Shown: piece after piece, positions 1 through 9,575 of the stretch | Position numbering within the stretch: position 1 is the stretch's first letter | Layout of the letters: every line of letters starts with the position of its first letter | Assembly: GCA_003225335.1 (NCBI GenBank) | Contig: QHZE01000096.1 | Span: 1-33,702, forward strand | From: Acidobacteriota bacterium | GTDB taxonomy: Bacteria > Acidobacteriota > UBA6911 | Direction: 5' to 3' | Length of the DNA: 33,702 nt | Notes under the pieces: model-generated | The model's input: the letters and a program-made list of their open reading frames with translations, nothing else | The model's database searches: none | What the model was told of the DNA's origin: nothing | Program-made: the position numbers and the translations under genes

Positions 1-33
1 CATCTGTGGTTTCGTTTTCTGAGGTGGGACCTC

Positions 34-3000
34 TTAACCACGCTCTACTCCCACCTGAGGTCGCGTTTGAACGACGTAGAACAGTCCTCCCACATAAGCG
101 CCTTCGATGTCCTGCGGAGAGCCAAAGACGCGCTCGAGGGCCAGGCCGATTCGAGCAATCTCTTTGAGAAGTTCGTTTCTGAGCCGTTCATCCCAGACGA
201 TCGGTTCCACGGTGTAATCCAGAGCCACGCGGCGAGGCGGTTCCAGGAGAACGCTGTCATACAATCCCGCGCCTGCGTATCCCGCCAGGTCTTCCCCACT
301 GGAGTCTGATCTAAAGATCAAGCCGCCCCCATAGAGGCCCTCGCTCTTGCTTGGATACGCCACAAGGTTAAGCTGGAGCGTTTTCTTGTTGCAGCTGAAG
401 CTCAGCGCTCTTCCCGGATAATTGGCCACCAGCGACTCGCCCAGGCCGAGCACGACCTCGGCATAGACTTCGCCCCTATTGCCAGAGAAAGGGTTGACCG
501 TGTGAATAACGAAAGCATATTCGGCTTCAATCACCTGCTGTATGAGCACGGCCATGAAAAGGTCCTCATGGGCAATACCCCTGGCGTTGCGGCTCAGATA
601 AGCCCGATCGTTCCACTTTGAAGCCCACACTCTTTTTATGCAAGTCCAGGCACCCTCCCAGTTCTGCGGCCAGGCGAGCCCCGCCCCTTTCATGGCTTCG
701 CGCAGACTCGGCGCCAGTTCCTCCGGCGCCGCGAGCGCCGGGACAAGAGCGCGAAGTTCCGAGAGAGCCTTCCGGGGGTCTCCTTCCAGCTCGCCCACCA
801 GTTCTTCATAACGCCTGGCAACATCCCGGTTAATGTCCAGCTCCATCACTCTTTCAAAAACTCCGAATGGGAGCGCAACCGAGGACGGAACAGAGACCCC
901 CTCAGGCAGACTCTCGTGGAGAAGCCGCAGATTGTAAGATTTCTGCCCTACGATCCCTTGCTTGAAATCGCGCTCTGCCAGTGCGTACGCGTGGAACTCC
1001 GGCCTCGGAGCCGGGTGTGAAGAGGGCAAAGATCGAGGCGCATTCGAGGTCTCCTCGAGCTCCACCTCCTCGAATGTCACGTCGCCGCCTGCGCTCACGT
1101 CAAGATGCAGGGTTCGCCCGCGCAGCGATTTCAACTGGCCGAATATCTGTGAGTCGTAACAGGTCGCGAAGAGAAGATTGGCGTTCCTCGCCCGCACTGC
1201 GACGTGCGACACGATATCCGTGGCATCGGAAGCAATGACTGCGGTGACTGAGGCGGGAATCTCCTCGTCCCCCCGCACTTTGTCCGCAATCACTACGGCC
1301 GGGCCGTCAAATTCTTTACCTTGCACATCGGCGAGGGCGTCGACCACTTCCACTCTCCCTCCGCCGGAGCCCCGGCTGATCACCTGCCAGTTCCCAAGAC
1401 GCGCCGTTTTCCGGAGTATCGGATCCATGTGATGGAGAAGCATGGAAAGCACGAAAGCCGGACCGCCGCGCACCACTTCCTCGCTGAATAGCGTGATGGT
1501 CCATGGATCGGCATGGAAGGCGCTGCCGAGAAACTCCGCCTTGGGCTGCAGCCACTGGTAACACTCATCGATCTCGGCGCTCAGGGCGCGTCCCAGCCGT
1601 TCCAGAACGGCCTTGGCGTGCAGAGCCCATTCCGGGCTGAAGCGGGAGATGTTTCCGAGACGCTCCCAGTGGCGCAGGCAGCGCGTAAGCTCGGGATCGT
1701 TCCCTGAGAGAGAGAGATTTTCAAGTACCCGCGCTATCACATCGACCAGCTGGTCGCCGCTCCATTGCAGATGTATGTTTCGCTCCACGACCATCCGCAG
1801 GAACTGTTCGAGCGCAAGGTCCAGGTAGAGCAGCTCACGCACTCCATGGTCCCGGGTCAAAACCTGGTTCAGGCGGCGCGCTTCAGTTATTCGCCCGATC
1901 AGCTGCACCCATGGTATCTGAAGATCGTTTCGCTGTTGCCAGAGCGACGAAAGCAGACCCCGAATCCCGTCGTCCAGCAGGTGATTCGCGGCGTTGATGG
2001 CCGTCTCGAGGTCGGTGCCGGAGTGGACCGACCTGAGCGTTTTCAGGAAGTGCTCGAAATCGTGAATCAAGCCCTCTTTGAGGTGCGGCACGAAATCAGG
2101 ATCGGTGCGGATGGGCCGTTCGAAGCTCTCCAGGCGCTGCCTGGTGACACCGCCCGCTCGAAGGGTCTTATAGAATCCGTCAAGATTTCCGTTGCCGCGC
2201 AAGAAGGCCAGATACGCCTCGCAAATGACAATATCGTCGGGTGTTGTATTGTTGTGGAGCTTCTGATGCCATTCTTCCATAAAGCGCCCGGAGACCTCTT
2301 TGATGTGATGGCGGTGCATGATATTGAGTATTTCATCACGGATCTCCTGCCCTTCTCCGCCTCGTCCCACGGTGGTCAGCATGAGCCGAATGAGGGGACG
2401 GCTCGCGGCATCATGGGCGTAGATACCGGCCAGCTTCCCTGTGAGCCGGTCCTGGGCGTGGCTCAACTCCCGGGGCTTGGTGTTGTAGTTGCGTTGCCAG
2501 TCTAACTGGCGGATGGCGGAAAAACGCAGCCAGACAAAGAGCAGCGCGAGTCCCTCAGGATTATTCCCGACCCGGTCCAGCAGGTCATGGCACAGGCTAA
2601 AACGATGCATCAGCGTCCAGGAGCTGCGGCTCATCTCCGCGCGAACGATTTCTTCCGCGAGACTCGAAAGCTCCCGGAGGTCCACAACGGTCCCCGTTTG
2701 CGCCTGCTCCCCCACAGGAATGTAAAAATTGGAGCCGTGATCCTTGATCCAGCGGTTCGAGCCGGCATCTCTCAATACAAATGGAATACCCAGCGGGGCA
2801 TCGTCCGCCTGGAATTCGAGCGCCAGCCGGTTCAGCTCGTCCTGCGAGTCAAAGGTCGTCTCCGCTGCGATGTTGTTCCAGACCGAAGTGTCAGGCGGCC
2901 GAAGCGGGGCGGGAGGGACTAACCATTCATGGGGAGAACGCCGGGCGATGCCCCAGTGCAGAATCAAAGGTCCGGCCAGATCCGTAATAAGTTCGATCCG

Positions 3001-3507
3001 GTAGATGTCGGCTTCCCTGGTCACGGCGACGGCGAGCTGCCGGTCCCGGTCCACGGCATACGCGCACTCGAAAGAAATCCGCTTCCCCTCAGACCGTTCA
3101 CGAAGGGCCTGAACGGGAGCCACTCCGGCCGGCCCCCGCAGCGAAAGAGCGATCCGGTAGTTCAGGCCGTTGTTGTTGTCCCACTGCCCCTCGTCCGGGA
3201 AAAACAGCGCGAAGTCGATAGAGGAATAGTCCGGCCCCCGACGCAGGCGGATCGTGAGGCGAATGGCGCCGTTCTGTCTCAAAAATGGGGTCTGCAGGGC
3301 CATTTGATTGAAGTTCCTGGTGCCTTCGGGCCAGAACGATTCAGGAGGAAGCAGCCATGCTTTCGAAGTATGACGGCGCACGCCCCAGTGCAAAAGGCAA
3401 TTGCTCTTCCCCTCCAGGCGAAGAGATACTTCGATCTCGTCCTCTCGATCGCTGGTCTCCACCAGAATCGTAACGCCGCTTTTGGTCGCTATCGTCTCCA
3501 TGGTCAT
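34..3507 (-). CDS. Plant-type alpha-glucan water dikinase (GWD/R1-like): two N-terminal CBM45-like repeats, phosphohistidine domain, C-terminal PEP-synthase-like ATP-binding domain
   Basis: 1157-aa ORF. GWD-type motifs: EEWHQKLHNNTTPDDIVICEAYLAFL; DATDIVSHVAVRARNANLLFATCYD (phosphohistidine region); VPSSVALPFGVFERVM; IKRVWASKWNDRAYLSRN; EYAFVIHTVNPFSGNRGEVYAEVVLGLGESLVANYPGRALSF; FRSDSSGEDLAGYAGAGLYDSV. Two N-terminal LHWG...W.LPP repeats resemble CBM45. Confidence 0.9.
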   Translation of the reverse strand: MTMETIATKSGVTILVETSDREDEIEVSLRLEGKSNCLLHWGVRRHTSKAWLLPPESFWPEGTRNFNQMALQTPFLRQNGAIRLTIRLRRGPDYSSIDFALFFPDEGQWDNNNGLNYRIALSLRGPAGVAPVQALRERSEGKRISFECAYAVDRDRQLAVAVTREADIYRIELITDLAGPLILHWGIARRSPHEWLVPPAPLRPPDTSVWNNIAAETTFDSQDELNRLALEFQADDAPLGIPFVLRDAGSNRWIKDHGSNFYIPVGEQAQTGTVVDLRELSSLAEEIVRAEMSRSSWTLMHRFSLCHDLLDRVGNNPEGLALLFVWLRFSAIRQLDWQRNYNTKPRELSHAQDRLTGKLAGIYAHDAASRPLIRLMLTTVGRGGEGQEIRDEILNIMHRHHIKEVSGRFMEEWHQKLHNNTTPDDIVICEAYLAFLRGNGNLDGFYKTLRAGGVTRQRLESFERPIRTDPDFVPHLKEGLIHDFEHFLKTLRSVHSGTDLETAINAANHLLDDGIRGLLSSLWQQRNDLQIPWVQLIGRITEARRLNQVLTRDHGVRELLYLDLALEQFLRMVVERNIHLQWSGDQLVDVIARVLENLSLSGNDPELTRCLRHWERLGNISRFSPEWALHAKAVLERLGRALSAEIDECYQWLQPKAEFLGSAFHADPWTITLFSEEVVRGGPAFVLSMLLHHMDPILRKTARLGNWQVISRGSGGGRVEVVDALADVQGKEFDGPAVVIADKVRGDEEIPASVTAVIASDATDIVSHVAVRARNANLLFATCYDSQIFGQLKSLRGRTLHLDVSAGGDVTFEEVELEETSNAPRSLPSSHPAPRPEFHAYALAERDFKQGIVGQKSYNLRLLHESLPEGVSVPSSVALPFGVFERVMELDINRDVARRYEELVGELEGDPRKALSELRALVPALAAPEELAPSLREAMKGAGLAWPQNWEGAWTCIKRVWASKWNDRAYLSRNARGIAHEDLFMAVLIQQVIEAEYAFVIHTVNPFSGNRGEVYAEVVLGLGESLVANYPGRALSFSCNKKTLQLNLVAYPSKSEGLYGGGLIFRSDSSGEDLAGYAGAGLYDSVLLEPPRRVALDYTVEPIVWDERLRNELLKEIARIGLALERVFGSPQDIEGAYVGGLFYVVQTRPQVGVERG

Positions 3508-3526
3508 TGCCGTGAAGCTTTCAGCC

Positions 3527-3595
3527 CTTTGCGTTCTTTGCGTCTTCGCGGTTCAGTCGGACTCCCTCTCACCGCCAAGGCGCTAAGGCGCAAAG
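3527..3595. repeat. Imperfect inverted repeat (CTTTGCGttCTTtGCGtCTTcGCGGT / ACCGCCaaggCGCtaaGGCGCAAAG)
   Basis: Arms 3527-3552 and 3571-3595 are near reverse complements, between the GWD and GT5 genes. Confidence 0.7.
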
Positions 3596-3628
3596 GGAGT
3601 TGCAAAGAGCTGTGCGGGGAATGTTATC

Positions 3629-5098
3629 TCAAGGCTCCTTGATGTAGTTATAGATGTTCAGGTAATGCGTGCCCGGGTCTTTCCAGGAGTACTCATAGCG
3701 CATGGCGTTGCACATCAATTCCCTGAAATACTGCGGATACAAATGCCACAGACCGATGGCGCGCCGCAGGGCCGACTCGAGACCTTGATTATTATAGTCG
3801 TTGAAACTGTATCCGTTGCGCTCGTGATACGGCCTGTCGGAGTGGTCGGCGTCAAAAACGGTATCCGCCAATCCGCCTGTGTTCCGGACAATGGGAATTG
3901 TGCCGTACTTCATGGCGATCATCTGTGTCAGACCGCAAGGCTCGTAGGCGCTCGGAACGATTATCACGTCCGCTCCGGGATAGACCAGGTGCGCCAAATC
4001 CTCGTTGTAGCCGACTTCGAGGTGGCAGTCGGGGTTTTCGTTGAGACGGTGTTTGAGCCACAGGAAATCATTGTTGATAGCGGCATCGGGGCTCGATCCC
4101 AACAGGACAACTTGGCATCCGTTGCCCAGGCAATAAAAGATCGCGTGCCGCATCAACTCCACTCCCTTCTGACGGTCCAGGCGGCTCACGACAGCCGCCA
4201 GGGGCATGAACCCATGACGAAGCCACAGCCTGTCGCGCAGCGCTTCTTTGTTCTTGTATTTGTTCTCGATGGTCTCGATCGTGTAGCGACAGGGTATGTG
4301 GGAATCAATTTCAGGGTTCCAGACCTTGTAGTCCAGTCCGTTGAGCACCCCGCCGAGCTTCTGGCTGTGCGTTCTCAGAGTATGCTGCAGTCCCATACCG
4401 AGGCCGGTGTACTGGATCTCCCACGCGTAGCGAGGGGAAACAGTTGTTACAAAATTGGAATAGACTATCCCGCCTTTTACCAGATTCACGGCATTGCCCC
4501 TCGAATCATCGCGCAGGCGGTCGTGCGTGATTAAATGCCCGGGATTCAATCCTACCTGCCGCAGGATATGCTCTCCCGTGATCCCCTGATGCCCGAGGTT
4601 GTGGAGGGTGTAGCAGACCCTCGGGTGCGTCATCCCAACGTGTTTGTACATTTCATACAGGAGGACGGGAACCAGACCGGTCTGCCAGTCGTGACAATGA
4701 ACGATCTCCGGGTGTTTATTCGCCTTGAGCATGAATTCCAATGCTGCGCGGCAGAAGAAGGCAAAACGCGTCACATCGTCGTTATGTCCGTAAAACAGTC
4801 CGCGGTTGAAGAAATTGTGCTCCGAATGCGGATCTATGAAGAAGCATTTCAAATCGTCGACCAATCCAAAATAAACGTCGCAGTGAATCTGCCGGTCGAA
4901 ATAGGGAACCGACAGGTCCCCGTAGCTCTTCGTGAGTCCCCAGATCCGGTCGTAACGCATGCAGTCATACTTGGGAAGAATGATCTCGACGGGGTTTCCT
5001 CGGATCGCCAGTTCGTTGGCCAAGCCCTGGACCACATCCCCAAGACCTCCGACTTTGGCAACAGGAGCACATTCAGGCGTTACCATCACGACGAACAT
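3629..5098 (-). CDS. glgA: Glycogen/starch synthase, GT5 family, KVGGLGDVV type (SSIII/IV-like)
   Basis: 489-aa ORF with MVTPECAPVAKVGGLGDVVQGLANEL, VHCHDWQTGLVPVLL, YTLHNLGHQG, GVLNGLDYKVWNPE, VSRLDRQKGVELM, PSAYEPCGLTQMIAMKYGTIPIVRNTGGLADTV. AAAGGAGG-like RBS directly upstream of the start. Confidence 0.92.
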   Translation of the reverse strand: MFVVMVTPECAPVAKVGGLGDVVQGLANELAIRGNPVEIILPKYDCMRYDRIWGLTKSYGDLSVPYFDRQIHCDVYFGLVDDLKCFFIDPHSEHNFFNRGLFYGHNDDVTRFAFFCRAALEFMLKANKHPEIVHCHDWQTGLVPVLLYEMYKHVGMTHPRVCYTLHNLGHQGITGEHILRQVGLNPGHLITHDRLRDDSRGNAVNLVKGGIVYSNFVTTVSPRYAWEIQYTGLGMGLQHTLRTHSQKLGGVLNGLDYKVWNPEIDSHIPCRYTIETIENKYKNKEALRDRLWLRHGFMPLAAVVSRLDRQKGVELMRHAIFYCLGNGCQVVLLGSSPDAAINNDFLWLKHRLNENPDCHLEVGYNEDLAHLVYPGADVIIVPSAYEPCGLTQMIAMKYGTIPIVRNTGGLADTVFDADHSDRPYHERNGYSFNDYNNQGLESALRRAIGLWHLYPQYFRELMCNAMRYEYSWKDPGTHYLNIYNYIKEP

Positions 5099-5213
5099 AA
5101 GGCGGGACCTCCTTTGTTCGATTCGCTAAGCGGTATGATGCTCACTCGCTATCCATGGCTAAGTGCCTTTGTTCGCAATTGTGCTAACGTATTTTCTTGC
5201 AGAACTTGCTAAT

Positions 5214-5299
5214 GGGACACGGATTTTCACGGATTCGACGGATTGACACGGAATCGACCTCTCCGTGAAGATCCGTTACATCCGTGCAAATCCGTGTCC
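5214..5299. repeat. Quasi-palindromic repeat family A, copy 1 (GGACACGGATTTTCACGGAT...ATCCGTGCAAATCCGTGTCC)
   Basis: About 40-nt imperfect inverted arms; second copy at 13236-13340. Confidence 0.85.
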
Positions 5300-5352
5300 T
5301 ATGAAGGTGGCCCCGCAAGAATACGTATACCGTATTTATGACCACCATTAAG

Positions 5353-8300
5353 CTATCGCGAGAGTTTGCGGTACAGGTCGAGATAAGAGCGCGCGGAACG
5401 ATCCCAGGAAAAATCGGCCGACATCGCGTTCCTCATCAAAGCAGTCCATTTCTCCTTGACGGGATAGAAGCTCAAGGCTCGATCGACGGCCGCCAGCAGC
5501 GCTCGTCCTTCGTAGGGTACAAACAAGAACCCAGTCCCGCTTCCTGTGGCGGGATCGAACTCTTCGATCGAATCCTTGAGGCCGCCCGTCGCTCTTACAA
5601 TCGGGATCGTGCCGTATTTCAAGCTGTAAAACTGGTTCAGTCCGGAAGGTTCATATCGGGAGGGCATCACAAAGAGATCGGCTCCCGCTTCGATCTTGTG
5701 CGCCAGGGCCTCGTCGAAAGCGATTCGAACCGCGACCTTGCCGGGGTGGCGCTGCGGCAGCGCGCGGAAATGATCTTCGTACCTCCTCTCTCCCGTTCCG
5801 AGAAGGACAAACTGCAGGTTCCTTCCGAGCAGCGCGTCCAGCACGTCTCTCAGGATGTCCAGACCCTTCTGGTTCGCCAATCGCGAGACGACGGCCAGAA
5901 TCGGGACATCCGCTGCCTCGGAGAGCCCCAAATGCCGTTGAAGATCGGCCTTGCAAACCTGCTTGCCGGAAATTTCTTGAAGATTGTAGTTGTGGGCGAT
6001 GAACCGGTCGGTCGCCGGATCCCACACGTCATAGTCCGCGCCGTTGAGTATTCCGACCAACCGCTCCGCGCGCTCCTGGAAGACGCCCTCCAACCCGAAA
6101 CCGTGCTCACGGGTTTTGATCTCTTCGGCATAGGTGCCGCTCACCGTCGTTATGGCGTCCGAAAAGACCACGCCCGCCTTGAGGAAGTTTATCTTGCCAT
6201 ATGACTCCACATGACGAGGCGTGAAGAACCTGCGGTCCAGGTTCAGAAGATGCCAGTCCTCAGCCCGGAAGAGACCCTGATAACCCAGGTTGTGAACCGT
6301 CAGGACCGTGCGCGTGCCCGACAAGGCCGGATAGCGCTGCGGTTGGGCTCTGAGGAAAGCCACAGCGAGAGCCGATTGCCAGTCGTGGCAGTGAAGAATG
6401 TCCGGAGGATCCATGCCATGCAGGGCCTCGAGCGCAGCCCTGGCGAAAAGAACGAAGCGCTCCGCGTTGTCCGGATAATCACCTGAAGCGGTCCCGTACA
6501 ACCCGTCTCGGTCGAAGTAGCGATCGGAGCGTATCAGATAGACCGGGATCTCCCGGCCCGCCTTGGTGCGCAGGACCGTCACGTCTTCTTTTCGGCTGGA
6601 GACGGGAACGGCCACGCGGATGCCGGTTTCCTCCAGTATGAAACTGTCTTTAAGGGCCGAGCGATAGCCGGGAAGTATCAGGGACACGCGCGCTCCGAGA
6701 CGTTCCAGCGCCACGGCCAGCGAGCCGACCATGTCGGCCAATCCGCCCGTCTTGGCGAACGGTATGATCTCCGGCGAAACCATGACTACATGCAGGGGCC
6801 GGGCTAAGCCGGCAGCGTCCTCTGCCGGCGAGGCGCCTGCTTTTTCAACGACCGCCTCTTCAACGGCCGGTCTCTCCGTGAAGTCCTTCGCCGTGTCCAG
6901 CCGGGCGAAAATGTTGTCCTGGCTTTCGAGCGCGGATAACCAGTCCTGGTCTATCTGCATTTCTTCGATCTGGCGCGCGAGCTTGTGCAGGCGTAGAAGG
7001 TGCGCTTTCGTCCTCCGCTTTGCATAATCGACCATTGTGCCCGAATTCATTATGAAAGCCCAATCGCTCGCCTGGGCCAGGAGCAATTCCCTCGCGGCCT
7101 GGTTGAGAGCCCTCCGGGCCGGTCCTCCGGCCTGAGCGTGTCCTGCACCGGCCTTTTCCAGCGACAGAGCGGCGCGGTGCAGATGCGGGTAGATCCAGTC
7201 GTTGCGGTCGTTGAGCCATACTTCGTTGTAACCTTTGTGTCCCCAGCTGGAGGGGCAAGGCTCGGCTATTTGGTGCCCGGTGTATTCTTCAAGGTATTCC
7301 GAAAATGTGATCAGCCGGACCGCTTGTTCTCCGTCATTGACCGCGCGAATCAGATACTCCAGCCAGCGAGGTCCTTCGTACCACCAGTGGCCAAACAGTT
7401 CCGCGTCATACGGAGCGGCCACGATCGGTTTGCGGTCCATCCGGGCCGCCAGGTGTTCCACCTGCCCGCGCCGGCTGGACAGAAAATGACGGGCGTGAAG
7501 TCCCGCTTTGGCATCGGCGCGCTCCGGGTCGTAGGCCTCCTTCACCTCCGTCTTTCCGGTTACCCGGTGGTATTTGATCCCGGTGTCGATCCGGATGCCA
7601 TCGCGGTGAACGTAGGGCTTGATGTAGTCAAGATCGAGGTCATGAGCAATATCACGATAAAAGTCGCGGTAGTCGAAGTCCCCGGGGTACCCTTCCGTGG
7701 CGCTCCATACCTGCCTGGAGGAGTTGGGATCGCGTCCAAAGAAAACGATGCCTGAGGGAGAAGCGACAGGCGCATAGACACCGTATTTGGGCCGGGGAAC
7801 AGCGCGGGTGATTCCATGCGTCTCAAGGATGGTGAAACGAATGCCGTATTCCCTCAGTAATTCGTCCAGGCCGGTAAAATACCCGCATTCGGGAAGCCAG
7901 AATCCCCTCGGCTTGCACCCAAAGACTTGCTCGTAGCTCTCGATGCCCAAGCGAATTTGGGTTCTGACGGCCGGCGCACTCACCGAGAGCAAAGGGAGAT
8001 ACCCATGAGTGGCCGCGCTGGCCAGGATCTCGATTCTCCCCCGCTCTTGAAGCCTGCGGAATGCCTGAACCAGATCGCGCTTATACCGGTTTGTATAGGT
8101 CTGGCGCAGGTGAAGAAAATGATCGTGGTACATTCGGGCCAGAGCCTGAAACTCCGGCTGCGAGCGGGTGCGTGAGACTTCCTTCTCTGCGAGCTCGATC
8201 AGCAGCTCCAGCCTGCCCAGATAGCGCGACTGCAGGAACGGATCCAGCAACATGGACGTAAGCGTGGGGGTGACCGTAAAAGTCAGACGGAAATCCAGCC

Positions 8301-8457
8301 CTTCGTCGGCGAGTTTTTCCAGAGTAAGGAGCAACGGGATATACGTCTCGGTGATGGCCTCGTACAGCCATCGCTCCTCCAGTGAGTCCTGATACTCGGG
8401 ATGCCGCACAAAAGGCAGGTGTGCGTGCAAAGCTATGGCAAGGTATCCCTGTTCCAT
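5353..8457 (-). CDS. Fusion protein: N-terminal GH57 1,4-alpha-glucan branching enzyme-like domain (about 8457-6900) + C-terminal GT5 glycogen synthase (about 6803-5353)
   Basis: 1034-aa continuous ORF. GH57 motifs: ALHAHLPFVRHPEY, GFWLPECGY (nucleophile region), PYDAELFGHWWYEGPRWLE (acid/base region). GT5 motifs: MVSPEIIPFAKTGGLADMVGSLAVAL, LHCHDWQSALAVAFL, TVHNLGYQGLF, GILNGADYDVWDPATD, VSRLANQKGLDIL, PSRYEPSGLNQFYSLKYGTIPIVRATGGLKDS. Confidence 0.92.
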   Translation of the reverse strand: MEQGYLAIALHAHLPFVRHPEYQDSLEERWLYEAITETYIPLLLTLEKLADEGLDFRLTFTVTPTLTSMLLDPFLQSRYLGRLELLIELAEKEVSRTRSQPEFQALARMYHDHFLHLRQTYTNRYKRDLVQAFRRLQERGRIEILASAATHGYLPLLSVSAPAVRTQIRLGIESYEQVFGCKPRGFWLPECGYFTGLDELLREYGIRFTILETHGITRAVPRPKYGVYAPVASPSGIVFFGRDPNSSRQVWSATEGYPGDFDYRDFYRDIAHDLDLDYIKPYVHRDGIRIDTGIKYHRVTGKTEVKEAYDPERADAKAGLHARHFLSSRRGQVEHLAARMDRKPIVAAPYDAELFGHWWYEGPRWLEYLIRAVNDGEQAVRLITFSEYLEEYTGHQIAEPCPSSWGHKGYNEVWLNDRNDWIYPHLHRAALSLEKAGAGHAQAGGPARRALNQAARELLLAQASDWAFIMNSGTMVDYAKRRTKAHLLRLHKLARQIEEMQIDQDWLSALESQDNIFARLDTAKDFTERPAVEEAVVEKAGASPAEDAAGLARPLHVVMVSPEIIPFAKTGGLADMVGSLAVALERLGARVSLILPGYRSALKDSFILEETGIRVAVPVSSRKEDVTVLRTKAGREIPVYLIRSDRYFDRDGLYGTASGDYPDNAERFVLFARAALEALHGMDPPDILHCHDWQSALAVAFLRAQPQRYPALSGTRTVLTVHNLGYQGLFRAEDWHLLNLDRRFFTPRHVESYGKINFLKAGVVFSDAITTVSGTYAEEIKTREHGFGLEGVFQERAERLVGILNGADYDVWDPATDRFIAHNYNLQEISGKQVCKADLQRHLGLSEAADVPILAVVSRLANQKGLDILRDVLDALLGRNLQFVLLGTGERRYEDHFRALPQRHPGKVAVRIAFDEALAHKIEAGADLFVMPSRYEPSGLNQFYSLKYGTIPIVRATGGLKDSIEEFDPATGSGTGFLFVPYEGRALLAAVDRALSFYPVKEKWTALMRNAMSADFSWDRSARSYLDLYRKLSR

Positions 8458-8609
8458 CCCTGTCCTGCGGTTCAGACCGTAGCGCTATCTTCTCGAAAGT
8501 TTTTGTCGGGTCCGTCTACCCATGGCCGAAGGCCCGGCAGTGAATAGCCCCGCCCGTGACGGAGGTTGCCATTTGAAATCTCAAATTTCAAATTCGAAAT
8601 TTTCCCCGG

Positions 8610-9575
8610 TCATTTGCCGGAAGAGATCCCGAAATCGAGCATCCGTTCGTTGTTCGCGGTGATATCCGCCTCCAGCTCTTTCTCGTCAACCCAGGAAGCG
8701 GAACGCGCCTGCTCAAGCGATTGCGGGATCTGCGACGGCTGAAGCGGCTGTCGAGCGGGCCCTGCCTCAATCGCCTTTGCTTCAGCGTGCTCTATGAATT
8801 CAGTATCCCCTCCTGGCACAAGGCTCGCTTCTGCCTTTGCCGGCGATTCGGGAGTAAGCGGCGGGGTCGAGATCGATAGTTTCGGAGAAGTATCGGCCTT
8901 CGCCTGCACTTCGGGATCGGGCGCCGGGAGAGTCTCGGCCCGTGCATGCTCCCCTTCCACTTTCAAATAGCGTTCTTCCACCTTATCGGAAGGGAAGGCG
9001 CGCGGCGTCTGGACTACGTTGGAGCGCGCTAGCGGATAAAAGCGGCCGTCTTCGGTCTTAAGACCCAGATCCGCGTAGTACGACCTTGCCGGACTCCAGA
9101 GGTGCACATACCAGTTCCCGGCTTCCAACTGTATGTCGACATCGAACGAAGCGCGACCGCCTTCACGGGACACCCGATCCGTAATGTCGCAAAAGCGCAA
9201 AGCGGCCTGGATCCGCCGGTCATCCATTTGGCCCCTGGCCCTCTCGAGATCGCCGCCGTCTACATACCAGTATGCGTGAATGAGGTAGGGGTTGACAGGC
9301 AGCAATATCACGGTGGACTCTTCCCAGGGTGCAGACAGGTCGCCAGTCTCCATGACAAGAGGATACGAAATGCGTGAAGGTTCCGCCCTTTCGGCGCGCG
9401 ACTCTGTTGCTTTCGATACCTCCCCGTCCCTTCTGCCAAAGAATCTGAATTCAGCAGGGAGATCCACGCGGCTCCGCAGCAATCCCAGCCCGATGCGGCC
9501 TAACACGTCCACGAGTCTCACCAGGGGTCTGTAAAACATCGCAAATACCAGTCCGAGCGCAGAGGCAATACTCAT
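8610..9575 (-). CDS. DUF4912 domain-containing protein with N-terminal hydrophobic segment and low-complexity C-terminus
   Basis: 321-aa ORF. Core VILLPVNPYLIHAYWYVDGGDLERA...LRFCDITD...FDVDIQLEAGNWYVHLWSPARSYYADLGLKTEDGRFYPLARSNVVQTPR is typical of DUF4912, which often neighbours GH57 genes. Confidence 0.8.
   Translation of the reverse strand: MSIASALGLVFAMFYRPLVRLVDVLGRIGLGLLRSRVDLPAEFRFFGRRDGEVSKATESRAERAEPSRISYPLVMETGDLSAPWEESTVILLPVNPYLIHAYWYVDGGDLERARGQMDDRRIQAALRFCDITDRVSREGGRASFDVDIQLEAGNWYVHLWSPARSYYADLGLKTEDGRFYPLARSNVVQTPRAFPSDKVEERYLKVEGEHARAETLPAPDPEVQAKADTSPKLSISTPPLTPESPAKAEASLVPGGDTEFIEHAEAKAIEAGPARQPLQPSQIPQSLEQARSASWVDEKELEADITANNERMLDFGISSGK

Noticed and set aside
1765-2505. 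246-aa plus-strand ORF inside the GWD gene
   Set aside because: Antisense to strongly conserved GWD sequence.
5214-5299. Possible CRISPR-like array because of repeated CACGGAT words
   Set aside because: Unit spacing is too short and irregular, there are no unique spacers and no cas genes; it is an imperfect palindrome.
8571-8603. AT-rich atttgaaatctcaaatttcaaattcgaaatttt block
   Set aside because: Low-complexity self-complementary tract; too short to support a specific feature.
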